Below are positions 8,349 through 17,269 of a DNA stretch of 64,000 nucleotides, one piece after another. A program made the translations under genes and the position numbers. Under the pieces are notes generated by a model, which was not told the DNA's origin, made no database searches, and saw only the letters and a program-made list of their open reading frames with translations. The DNA is from Planctomycetota bacterium (GTDB lineage Bacteria; Planctomycetota; Phycisphaerae; Sedimentisphaerales; Anaerobacaceae): assembly GCA_030605475.1 (NCBI GenBank), contig JAUWIG010000010.1:1-64000 (forward strand). The letters are read 5' to 3'. The number at the start of each line of letters is the position of its first letter. Within the stretch, counting starts at the first letter, position 1.

Positions 8349-9143
8349 TTATTTTTGCAGTATTTCAATCGCTTCTTCGACGCTGGCACTGTTGTGGACC
8401 ATTTTGCAGAGGGCCTGGATGATTTTTTCTGGTTTTTTGTGCTGGAATGCGTTTCGGCCAATCGATACACCGGCGGCGCCGGCGCCGAGTGCACCCTCGA
8501 CCATTTTGAATATATCCTCGTCGCTGTCCATTTTCTCGCCGCCGGCAATCACCACCGGCACGAGGCAGCCCTGGACAACTTCGGTAAAGCTCTCGATGCT
8601 GCCGGTATAGGGCACCTTGACGATATCGGCGCCTAACTCGGCCCCGACCCTGGCGGCGTGCTTGACGTTTGCAACGTCGAATTCGCTTTTGATTTTCGGC
8701 CCGCGCGTGTACATCATCGCAACAAGCGGCATCTGCCATTGCAGGCAGCGCTCGCTGACCTGTCCCAACTGCCGCAGCATTTGCCTGTCGGTCTCGGCAC
8801 CGAGATTTATATGCACCGAGACTGCATCGGCACCGAGCTTGATTGCCTCCTCGACGCTGCAGATAAGCTCTTTTGCATTCGGGTCGGGACTCAGCAATGT
8901 TCCGCCCGACAGGTGGATAATCAGCCCGACGTCTTTGCCCGTGCCTCTGTGCCCTGCGCTAACCATCCCTTTGTGCATCAGGATGGCATTTGCCCCGCCG
9001 GAGACAACCTTGCCGACCGTCGTTCGCATATTCGCCAGTCCTTCAATAGGGCCGACTGTAACGCCGTGGTCCATCGGGATAATTACCGTCTTGTGGGAAT
9101 TGCGGTCGATTATTCTCTCCAGCCTTATCATTTTTCCTATCAT
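8349..9143 (-). CDS. aroA': 2-amino-3,7-dideoxy-D-threo-hept-6-ulosonate synthase
   Basis: The 264-residue class I aldolase-fold protein matches the archaeal-type first enzyme of the modified shikimate pathway (ADTH synthase), which condenses a 6-deoxy-ketohexose phosphate with L-aspartate semialdehyde. Seen: [11 protein letters not shown] near residue 20, HINLG, MYTRGP, the Schiff-base lysine in [10 protein letters not shown], and phosphate-binding IAGGEKM and GVSIGRNAF. The ATG at 9143 is chosen because GGAG lies 8 nt upstream; a GTG two codons earlier is too close. It supplies the substrate for the dehydroquinate synthase II at 3830-4825. The promoter region is shared with divergent aroDE (189-bp gap). 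Confidence 0.93.
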   Translation of the reverse strand: MIGKMIRLERIIDRNSHKTVIIPMDHGVTVGPIEGLANMRTTVGKVVSGGANAILMHKGMVSAGHRGTGKDVGLIIHLSGGTLLSPDPNAKELICSVEEAIKLGADAVSVHINLGAETDRQMLRQLGQVSERCLQWQMPLVAMMYTRGPKIKSEFDVANVKHAARVGAELGADIVKVPYTGSIESFTEVVQGCLVPVVIAGGEKMDSDEDIFKMVEGALGAGAAGVSIGRNAFQHKKPEKIIQALCKMVHNSASVEEAIEILQK

Positions 9144-9332
9144 TGTCACATCTCCAATTATAATTTCATTTGCAGTAATCTACCCAAATCAGTCCAGAAC
9201 GCAAGGGAAAAAAGTAGAATTCAGTATTTTTGAATTTGAAACCGCTTTGATGCAGGATCTCTGTGCCTGCTTGTTTGCTTTAGTTTTTGCTCTTGCTTTC
9301 GGAGTTAATCGCTGCTATATCTTTGAATTACT

Positions 9333-10892
9333 ATGACAAAATTAACCGTTCCTATAGCAGCGTCGGATTTAGGCCAGGCGAGGCAGCAAATCGAAGCCGC
9401 GATAGCCGGCGGGGCCGAGATGCTCGAATTGCGAACCGATTATCTTGAAAACCTTAGCGTTGATTTGGTTAAAAAGTTAATCGCCGAGGCCAAAAGTGCC
9501 GCCGATAGGCCGCTGCCGCTCATTGTAACCTGTCGTGACAGAAAGCAAGGTGGCGCGATGGCCTATCCGGACCAATTGCGAGTCGATGTGCTCACCGGTG
9601 CCTTAAAAGCCGGCGCCGAATTTATCGATTTTGAATATGAAAATTTCCTCGCTACAGAGAATCGGGAGAGGATAGAAGTAGCGCTGTCAGAGAGTTCAAA
9701 GGGCCGATTGATAATGTCGGCCCACAATTTCGAAACAAGATTTGCTGATATCGGCAGACTGCATCGTCACATCACGACTTTATATCCAGCGGCGATACCC
9801 AAGCTTGTCTATACGGCCAATCATATCAACGATTGTTTCGAGGCCTTCGATTTGCTGCGTAAAACCAGCGGCGAGCGGATTGTCTTGTGTATGGGGGAAG
9901 TGGGACTTATAAGCAGAATCATAGCAAAGAAGCTTGGCAGCTTTGTAACATACGCCAGCATAGACGAGAAAACCGCAACCGCACCGGGGCAGTTGACCAT
10001 CGAGGAGTTGAAGGGTTTGTATCGCTGGGATGATATTGGTTCTGATACCGAACTTTTCGGAGTCATTGCTTCTCCGGTTGCTCATTCGCTAAGTCCTGCT
10101 GTTCATAACGCCTGCTTTGCCGATAGCCGAGTGAACAAATTATATCTGCCTTTGCTTGTTGAAGGAGGCCAAGAGGAATTTGACTTATTTTTACGAAACG
10201 TTTGTGCCAGAAGTTGGCTTAGCTTTCGCGGCTTTAGCGTAACAATTCCACATAAAGCAAACGGCCTGAATTACGTCAGGGGGAAGCAAGGGTTTATTGA
10301 GCCGTTAGCGGAAGAAATCGGAGCGGTCAATACTCTGCTTATAGATGCGGATGGTAAACTGTCCGCCTACAATACCGATTATGCCGGTGCGCTGGATGCA
10401 ATTACTTCAACGCTGAAAATTAAAAGAGAGGGCTTGGAGGATATGCCTGTTGCCGTTATCGGCGCAGGTGGTGTCGCAAGGGCGCTCGTGGCCGGCCTAA
10501 GTGACGCCGGGGCGCAAATCAGGATTTACAACCGGACTGTAAAAAAAGCAGAAAAACTTGCTGCCGATTTTGATTGTGATTTCGCCGGACTGGATGATTT
10601 GCCGAACCTCGATGCAAAATTGCTCATAAACTGCACCAGTATTGGAATGTACCCGAATGTTGACGAAAGTCCTTTACCGCAAGAGTGCCTGAAAAAAGGT
10701 ATGGCTGTATTTGATACAGTTTATAATCCAGCCAGGACCCTGCTGTTAAAACAGGCGAAGAAGAGACGGGCAAAAACCATAGACGGCCTGTCAATGTTCG
10801 TTAATCAGGCCTTGGCACAATTCAAACTCTTCACCGGCCAAGACGCCAACCCAAAACTTATGCGAAAAATCGTTTCCGATTTAAGCCAATAG
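9333..10892 (+). CDS. aroDE: Bifunctional 3-dehydroquinate dehydratase / shikimate dehydrogenase
   Basis: The 519-residue fusion has type I dehydroquinate dehydratase in residues 1 to about 225 (ELRTDYLENL, TCRDRKQGG, the MSAHNF segment, and the lysine of PKLVYTANH as the Schiff-base candidate) and AroE from about 232 (GVIASPVAHSLSPAVHN, FSVTIPHK with the catalytic Lys, NTDYAGA with the catalytic Asp, the GAGGVARA nucleotide-binding turn, NCTSIGM, DGLSMFVNQA). It turns 3-dehydroquinate into shikimate, directly after the step of the archaeal-type synthase nearby. Divergent from ADTH synthase. The fusion order AroD-AroE is the same as in plants and some bacteria. Confidence 0.95.
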   Translation: MTKLTVPIAASDLGQARQQIEAAIAGGAEMLELRTDYLENLSVDLVKKLIAEAKSAADRPLPLIVTCRDRKQGGAMAYPDQLRVDVLTGALKAGAEFIDFEYENFLATENRERIEVALSESSKGRLIMSAHNFETRFADIGRLHRHITTLYPAAIPKLVYTANHINDCFEAFDLLRKTSGERIVLCMGEVGLISRIIAKKLGSFVTYASIDEKTATAPGQLTIEELKGLYRWDDIGSDTELFGVIASPVAHSLSPAVHNACFADSRVNKLYLPLLVEGGQEEFDLFLRNVCARSWLSFRGFSVTIPHKANGLNYVRGKQGFIEPLAEEIGAVNTLLIDADGKLSAYNTDYAGALDAITSTLKIKREGLEDMPVAVIGAGGVARALVAGLSDAGAQIRIYNRTVKKAEKLAADFDCDFAGLDDLPNLDAKLLINCTSIGMYPNVDESPLPQECLKKGMAVFDTVYNPARTLLLKQAKKRRAKTIDGLSMFVNQALAQFKLFTGQDANPKLMRKIVSDLSQ

Positions 10893-10926
10893 CTTGTATG
10901 ATGTACTTTGATTAAAGAGGGGGCAT

Positions 10927-11766
10927 GTGGAGCGAAACCGTGACCTACAAAATAAAATGCTAAAAATGAAAGAATCTACTAATAGAAGGGTTGTATGGGT
11001 TGCTGTTGTTGCTGGCGGGTTGGCTTGGGCAATCGGGTTTATCGCTGGTGCAATTTTGACATTACCCGATAGAGAAGAAACGAAAGCTGCTCTTGCCGCC
11101 GCGGAAGCTAAAGCGGAAAGAAGGATAGAGGAAGAGCGGAAAAATGCGCAGGCTACTATTGCATCTATAAAAGCTGAAGCAGAGAATGAACTAAACACAG
11201 AACGAGAAGCTGAAGAGATTTTCATGGCAGAACTTGCTCGGAAAGTCCAAGAAAACGCAGAGAATGTCAAAGCAGAGATTGCACGTCTCAAAGATGAGCG
11301 GGATTCGGCCATAGCTGAACGGGATTCGGCCATAGCTGAGCTAAACCAAGTGAAACAACAATACGATGAGGCACTGAGTAGGTGGAACGAAACAAGATTA
11401 AGTTTAGATCCCGAGGAAAAGGGGAATTATGACTTTCAGGAAGTTTCTATAAACATTAAGCCAAGATTTATTTTGCCGGATAACCTTGGAATGGGAAATT
11501 GGGTCTATCGGGCTTATAACGTCTACGACAATGATTCAGGTCGTTATTTCGCTGCAATTGAACTTGAAATTGAGATAATTCCGAATTTAATGACATTGCC
11601 TCCTATCGGGCTGAACCTTGAAGTTTTAAGAGGTGGAAATAAGATCGTTGGAAGAGGAATGTTGGTACCTATAGAGTTTAAGATCGGTGAAAAGAGCCGC
11701 TACAAAGGTGTTGTTATTGTGGAATCCTTTTCTGATATAGAAATAATACGAATTCTCAAAATATAA
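10927..11766 (+). CDS. Membrane-anchored coiled-coil protein of unknown function
   Basis: The 279-residue protein starts with GTG behind a GAGGGGG ribosome site. It has one transmembrane segment (about residues 22-46, VVWVAVVAGGLAWAIGF onward), then about 110 residues of charged, Ala/Glu/Lys-rich coiled coil, then a C-terminal beta-rich domain of about 120 residues without a family I recognise. Within the coiled coil the seven residues ERDSAIA occur twice in a row, encoded by near-identical 21-bp repeats at about 11297-11338. Topology suggests a short cytoplasmic N-terminus and an external or periplasmic body. No operon partner is clear. Confidence 0.75.
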   Translation: MERNRDLQNKMLKMKESTNRRVVWVAVVAGGLAWAIGFIAGAILTLPDREETKAALAAAEAKAERRIEEERKNAQATIASIKAEAENELNTEREAEEIFMAELARKVQENAENVKAEIARLKDERDSAIAERDSAIAELNQVKQQYDEALSRWNETRLSLDPEEKGNYDFQEVSINIKPRFILPDNLGMGNWVYRAYNVYDNDSGRYFAAIELEIEIIPNLMTLPPIGLNLEVLRGGNKIVGRGMLVPIEFKIGEKSRYKGVVIVESFSDIEIIRILKI

Positions 11767-11877
11767 CCAACCGGACAAGTCATACAGCATATAGTAAGAT
11801 GGGAAAGAAAAAACGAGAAACTATTTCCAGTTGGCTTTCGCGCATAATCGGAGCTTAACACAAAGGAGTGATTGTTT

Positions 11878-12723
11878 ATGGCTGGAAATGAATTAAACGA
11901 GAGGATTGCCAACATTCTTTTCAGAGATACCACATCGCATAACTCCAAGGATGAGATATTCCAAGCTTTTGATATGTGCCACGTGAGGCCTAAGCCAAAG
12001 AAACCGTTGTGCAGCTTTTACCAAGGCTGTGGCTGTGATGTTGTGACTATATTGAAGAACGATATCCATACCCATATTCTCAGTGATTGTGAAGATTCAC
12101 ACAAGGGACAAATCTCGCAGAAGCTTAAGAAGTTAGAATCAGAAGGATATATCTCTGGACTTTTGGAGGATGATAGTGGTTGGGTATTTGAACAAAATGG
12201 TCATACCAAAAGGATGATTTTCACCACAAAATCAATTGATGCAATTGATTTCTCATCAATTTATGGAGTTTCACTCTTCATAGTGTTTGAGTGGAATCCT
12301 GGTGATGCAGCTTGCAAACAATCCTTTTGGGACTCAATTAAAAAGCAAATGATTCTTGGTGGATACGTTATAGGAAGCTATACATTTACGGATAAATTTA
12401 CTGACAGACAAGCATTTTTGCTTTACAACACCAACAACGAAGTTCATTTGTGCGGTCATTTATATGAAGTTGACGAGGGAGAAAAGAGAAAACTAATCGC
12501 ACACTTCAAAAAATCAGGCGGCTTCAGCACCCAAGGCCACAGCTTACAAGTTAAGTTTTTCGAATATGGACAGGATTTGTACGAGTTGGTAATAATATCT
12601 GAACGTATGATATCCGTTTACAAATTATGGCATAAGCCAATTTGCTCTTTTGAGTTAAAGGATGTGTGGTGGGGCGACCATATATGTATTTTTCAAAAGA
12701 GCCAATCTGGAATAATAACGTGA
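11878..12723 (+). CDS. Hypothetical protein
   Basis: The protein has 281 residues from ATG 11878, which has AAGGAG 9 nt upstream; an in-frame TTG at 11872 is too close to that site. I recognise no family. It is soluble-looking, with a Cys-rich patch near residue 45 (CSFYQGCGC), a segment SQKLKKLESEGYISGLL that resembles a winged-helix recognition region, and a later HFKKSGGFSTQGHS. The Cys patch plus possible winged helix could mean a DNA-binding sensor, but this is speculation. An inverted repeat GCTATATC (12732) / GATATAGC (12751) lies just downstream with no T-run. Confidence 0.7.
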   Translation: MAGNELNERIANILFRDTTSHNSKDEIFQAFDMCHVRPKPKKPLCSFYQGCGCDVVTILKNDIHTHILSDCEDSHKGQISQKLKKLESEGYISGLLEDDSGWVFEQNGHTKRMIFTTKSIDAIDFSSIYGVSLFIVFEWNPGDAACKQSFWDSIKKQMILGGYVIGSYTFTDKFTDRQAFLLYNTNNEVHLCGHLYEVDEGEKRKLIAHFKKSGGFSTQGHSLQVKFFEYGQDLYELVIISERMISVYKLWHKPICSFELKDVWWGDHICIFQKSQSGIIT

Positions 12724-12853
12724 AAGCATAAGCTATATCCATATTGTCAAGATATAGCCAGACCGAGTTGGTTTATTAGCATTACCCAATTTAATTGTTG
12801 CTCTGGGATGGCGATTATTGGTATATTAAAAGCGGCAAGAAAAACTGAACTAT

Positions 12854-13243
12854 ATGGGCTTATATATGGATGTTCACAAGCAGATTGATTACTGGAGAAC
12901 AAGCAGTGATGAGGATTTTGCGGCTGCCCAGTCGCTGCTGGAGAAAGGTCATTTGCGGCATTGTCTTTTCTTTGCCCATCTCGCAATCGAAAAGATGCTC
13001 AAAGCGCATGTGACCCAGCAAACGAATGACATTCCACCGCGCATCCACAACCTTGTCCGCTTGGCTGAGATTGCAGGTCTAAAGCTTGACCCCGAACACA
13101 AAGAGTTTCTGCGTGAGTTCGGTGTTTACCAGTTAGGAGGTCGTTACCCGGATTCCGAGCAAATTTCGCTTGATTTAGGTATTGCGAGAGAGGAAATCTC
13201 AAGAGCCAGGGAGATGTTGAAATGGTTGAAAGCACAGTTATAG
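12854..13243 (+). CDS. HEPN domain protein (putative toxin of HEPN/MNT pair)
   Basis: The 129-residue all-helical protein fits the HEPN family of the YW...S..D...A type: DYWRTSSDEDFAAAQSLL, then CLFFAHLAIEKMLKAHV, then PPRIHNLVRLAE. HEPN proteins paired with minimal nucleotidyltransferases act as RNases neutralised by the partner; this form lacks an obvious RxxxxH end motif at the usual place, so RNase activity is uncertain. The start may be the ATG at 12866. The gene overlaps the following nucleotidyltransferase by 22 bp, so the two are translationally linked. Confidence 0.85.
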   Translation: MGLYMDVHKQIDYWRTSSDEDFAAAQSLLEKGHLRHCLFFAHLAIEKMLKAHVTQQTNDIPPRIHNLVRLAEIAGLKLDPEHKEFLREFGVYQLGGRYPDSEQISLDLGIAREEISRAREMLKWLKAQL

Positions 13244-13542
13244 CCGCAGTAAAGCGTTATCTTGCGGCGCTGCCGGGGCTGGGTATTCATCCCAGCCGGG
13301 CCGTCCTGTTCGGTTCTTTCGCGAGGGGCCAGACTGGCGAATATAGCGATATAGATTTAATCGTGATTGCTCCTGAATTTGACGGTTCGCGAGAACTCTC
13401 GCTGGTCAAAGGTCTCTGGCGGGCGACAGATAGTGATAACCGTATCGAGCCTATTCCCTGTGGCGAACAGGAGTGGGAAACTGACCAAGGCCGTCCTATC
13501 CTCGAAATTGCCCGGCGCGAAGGCGTCATCATTGCTGCATAA
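13222..13542 (+). CDS. MNT-type nucleotidyltransferase (putative antitoxin)
   Basis: The 106-residue protein has the minimal nucleotidyltransferase signature GSFARGQTGEYSDIDLIVIA (Gly-Ser, then two metal-binding Asp spaced as DxD). Proteins of this type in HEPN/MNT operons modify or mask the HEPN partner, some by AMP transfer. It overlaps the HEPN gene upstream, giving the order HEPN then MNT. The C-terminal part (PCGEQEWETDQGRPILEIAR) is typical of the partner-binding half. Confidence 0.88.
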   Translation: MVESTVIAAVKRYLAALPGLGIHPSRAVLFGSFARGQTGEYSDIDLIVIAPEFDGSRELSLVKGLWRATDSDNRIEPIPCGEQEWETDQGRPILEIARREGVIIAA

Positions 13543-13571
13543 AAGAATTGATGATTTGAGGAAGTAAGAGT

Positions 13572-13886
13572 ATGGGTATTCGTATCGAGGTGCCCAAAGA
13601 CAAGATTGTAACGTTCTGCTGTCGAAACCATATTCGCAGTTTCGGGCTTTTTGGTTCTGCGCTGCGAGAGGATTTCGGCCCCGGCAGCGATATCGATGTC
13701 CTTGTTGAGTTCGAGCAGACGTACAGACCCGGGCTTATGGAACTGGTCGAGATGCAGAAAGAACTGATGCGGATATTCGGCCAGAAAGTCGACCTTGTTG
13801 AGCGTCAGGCCGTGGAGAAAAGCGAGAACTATATCCGCCGACGCCATATTCTGGAATCCGTGGAGCCGATTTATGTGGCGAGATGA
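13572..13886 (+). CDS. Second MNT-type nucleotidyltransferase (MntA-like, orphan antitoxin)
   Basis: The 104-residue protein has FGLFGSALREDFGPGSDIDV, the MNT motif with both metal-binding Asp residues, followed by VEMQKELMRIFGQKVDLV, the usual MntA C-terminus. MntA is normally followed by an overlapping HepT (DUF86) toxin gene. Here only the first eleven codons of such a gene remain (13873-13908), so this antitoxin appears orphaned. It is a different subfamily from the nucleotidyltransferase just upstream. Confidence 0.88.
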   Translation: MGIRIEVPKDKIVTFCCRNHIRSFGLFGSALREDFGPGSDIDVLVEFEQTYRPGLMELVEMQKELMRIFGQKVDLVERQAVEKSENYIRRRHILESVEPIYVAR

Positions 13887-13908
13887 TGCCTATTCAGCCG
13901 AGGATTGA
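13873..13908 (+). pseudogene. Remnant of a HepT (DUF86) toxin gene start
   Basis: ATG at 13873, inside the end of the MntA-like gene, begins MWRDDAYSAED and then stops. MxRDDAYLLD is the usual start of DUF86/HepT proteins and the overlap with the antitoxin gene is where the toxin gene normally begins. No further HepT sequence is seen before argG at 14009. Most likely the toxin was lost by deletion. The assignment rests on seven or eight residues plus position. Confidence 0.55.
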
Positions 13909-14008
13909 CACCCAGCTAAATTCCTTCCTTCTCTACTGCTTTTAATTGTCTTTGCACTCAGTAGCCGATATAATTCTCAGCAGTAACGAATAATTTCTGA
14001 GGTAAAAA

Positions 14009-15226
<1,218 letters not shown>

Positions 15227-15259
15227 ATTAAACCCGCATCGAAACGCAAAGGTGGCGTC

Positions 15260-16417
15260 GTGACGGTACCGGATTGGATTTGGTTTGTCTTTATTTTTGT
15301 GTTTGGCTGTTGTGTAGGCAGCTTCGTGAACGTCGTCATTTATCGCTTGCCTCGTGACAGGTCCTTGATACTCCCTCCTTCGGCCTGTCCTGCGTGTGGC
15401 AGGCGCATTCGTTTTTATGATAATATACCGCTGGTTTCGTGGCTGCTTTTAGGCCGAAAGTGTCGGTATTGCAAAGCACCAATCTCGCCGCGTTATTTTG
15501 TTATCGAACTTTTAACCGGCCTGGTTTTCAGCGGCTTGTTTCTCCTATATTTTCGCACGAATTTGCGTGCCGGTACGGGTTCGTTTTTAGGTGGCGGCTG
15601 GTTCATTTATCTTCTTTCTGTAATTTTGTTAGCTGCTTTCGCTGCCGCCTCCGCAATTGATTTGGAATTGTGGGTTATCCCGGTTTCTATATGCTGGTTT
15701 GTTACCGCAGTAGGGTTGATTGGCTCTGGCGTAGGCGTTTATATAATTGACCCTTCTGTAATTCGAGGCTATGCCCTTTTGCCCAGCGCCTCGGCGAGTA
15801 CCGGCTCGCTGGCGGCCGGGGCCGCGATAGGGCTGGCTATATCCTGGACGCTGCTGGCGAGTGGTTTAATCAAAAGAAGTTACGAATCTGACGATGTGAC
15901 CGGTGGGTCGGAACCGGTACCCGGAAACCAGAACGAGTCGCAAATCAATCATCGCCTGGAAGTATGTAAGGAAATAATCTTTTTGCTGCCAATTATCATC
16001 TGCTCATTGACTGCTTACTGGATTAGCCGAAAAGTGGCGCCGATACAATCCTGGTGGGTGGATTTCTCGCAAGTCCCTGCCGTTGCAGGGCTTCTGGGCA
16101 GTTTGTTCGGTTATTTTGTGGGCTGTGGGGTTGTCTGGGCCACCCGCATCTTTGGTACCCTCGGTTTTGGAAAGGAGGCAATGGGCCTTGGCGATGTGCA
16201 TTTAATGGGCGCTGCCGGTGCGGTAATCGGCGCGGTGTTCGTCGTTGTGGCTTTTTTTATCGCACCATTTTTCGGCCTGGCCTGGGCAGGCTTGCAAATG
16301 TTTTTTAAAAAAACTCGACAAATTCCTTATGGTCCTTTCTTGTCTTTGGGCGTACTTGCTGTTATGATTTTACACGACAGAATTTTTCATTATCTGAATG
16401 TTATATTTTATCGTTAA
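15260..16417 (+). CDS. Prepilin peptidase (A24 family)
   Basis: The 385-residue membrane protein begins with a GCCVGSFVNVVIYRLP segment, then the two CxxC pairs of the zinc-binding cytoplasmic loop (CPACG and CRYCK), then PISPRYFVIELLTG, multiple transmembrane helices, and near the C-terminus GLGDVHLMG, which supplies an aspartate of the GxGD protease signature. It would cleave and N-methylate type IV pilin-like or type II secretion pseudopilin precursors. The insertion of about 60 residues between the N-terminal part and the GxGD helix makes it longer than usual (about 250-290). It starts with GTG behind AAAGG. It may support DNA uptake together with comEC. Confidence 0.92.
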   Translation: MTVPDWIWFVFIFVFGCCVGSFVNVVIYRLPRDRSLILPPSACPACGRRIRFYDNIPLVSWLLLGRKCRYCKAPISPRYFVIELLTGLVFSGLFLLYFRTNLRAGTGSFLGGGWFIYLLSVILLAAFAAASAIDLELWVIPVSICWFVTAVGLIGSGVGVYIIDPSVIRGYALLPSASASTGSLAAGAAIGLAISWTLLASGLIKRSYESDDVTGGSEPVPGNQNESQINHRLEVCKEIIFLLPIIICSLTAYWISRKVAPIQSWWVDFSQVPAVAGLLGSLFGYFVGCGVVWATRIFGTLGFGKEAMGLGDVHLMGAAGAVIGAVFVVVAFFIAPFFGLAWAGLQMFFKKTRQIPYGPFLSLGVLAVMILHDRIFHYLNVIFYR

Positions 16418-16552
16418 AACGGGGACCTTATTTTGTGAGGCCCCAGAACGCAATAGAGTGCGTTTGGGGACCCCGATTTCGATACTAACCCGTTGGAAGT
16501 AAGTCACCAAGCCCCGGGTGGACTTCTGACGGGGCAAAGACTTCTAACGGGG
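16417..16552. repeat. Palindromic repeat cluster upstream of the OmpA gene
   Basis: First a hairpin: CCCCAGAACGCA (16441-16452) against TGCGTTTGGGG (16459-16469). Then ACCCGTTGGAAGT (16488-16500) faces GACTTCTGACGGGG (16521-16534), and a further GACTTCTAACGGGG follows at 16539-16552. The ACTTCTAACGGGG end motif is shared with a palindrome inside comEC (19348-19410) and one at the 3' end of serS (23698-23757). The hairpin may end prepilin peptidase transcripts, though it has no U-run. Confidence 0.7.
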
Positions 16553-16568
16553 TTAAAGGAGATATAGA

Positions 16569-17231
16569 ATGCGAACCGTCAACAAGAAAACAATCATTTT
16601 GCTAATTGGCCTTGTATCAACTTTTTTATTTCTTCCCGCCTGTACTAATTGGGAGAAAAAATACGAGGCTCTGAATGTAGAGCATCAGAATACATTGGGC
16701 CTGCTTGAGCGCGAAAGGGCGGAGAGGGGCCATCTCGCCACCCAGATTTCACAAGAACAGCAGACAATCGAAGAACTCCAAAGACAGATTGCCGAACGCA
16801 GCCGAAGCCCAGCCGAGGCCGCCGGTTTCGGTAAAGGTTATGACGTTGCCTTTGACCCTTCAGCCGGAACGATTACGGTAACGCTCCCGAATGCAATACT
16901 GTTTGATTCGGGAAAAGCTACACTCAAAAAAGCAACCAGTGTTGAGCTCGACCATATCCAGTCGGTATTGCGGAGTAAGTATTCCGGCAAACAAATAGAT
17001 GTTGTCGGGCATACCGATTCGGACCCTATCAAAAAATCAAAATGGAAGGACAACTGGGAGCTTTCCGCTCAACGTGCCCTTTCCGTGGTTAGGTATATGG
17101 CCAGACGCGGCATTGCGAAAGATAAAATTCAGGCGGTCGGCTGCGGGGCCGCCAGACCCATAGCCTCAAATACAACTGCAAGCGGTAAAGCAAAGAACCG
17201 TAGAGTCGAAATCGTTGTGCATATGAGGTAG
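16569..17231 (+). CDS. OmpA-family peptidoglycan-associated lipoprotein
   Basis: The 220-residue protein has a lipoprotein signal (FLFLPAC, Cys about residue 25), a coiled-coil region (about 35-80), then an OmpA C-terminal domain: ILFDSGKATLKK, the peptidoglycan-binding VVGHTDSDPI, NWELSAQRALSVVRYM, GCGAARPIA and NRRVEIVV. It should tether an outer membrane to peptidoglycan. AAAGGAG lies 8 nt before the ATG. It ends in front of a low-complexity cluster (17238-17296) shared with the end of convergent comEC. Confidence 0.93.
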   Translation: MRTVNKKTIILLIGLVSTFLFLPACTNWEKKYEALNVEHQNTLGLLERERAERGHLATQISQEQQTIEELQRQIAERSRSPAEAAGFGKGYDVAFDPSAGTITVTLPNAILFDSGKATLKKATSVELDHIQSVLRSKYSGKQIDVVGHTDSDPIKKSKWKDNWELSAQRALSVVRYMARRGIAKDKIQAVGCGAARPIASNTTASGKAKNRRVEIVVHMR

Positions 17232-17269
17232 ATGTGTTTATGCGTGAGTGAATTGATGCGTCCACTCAT

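Noticed and set aside
8365-9233. Several long frames opposite or within ADTH synthase
   Set aside because: They are antisense or shifted shadows of a well-conserved gene.
12732-12758. Inverted repeat GCTATATC / GATATAGC as a terminator
   Set aside because: There is no T-run on either side, and the stem is weak and AT-rich.
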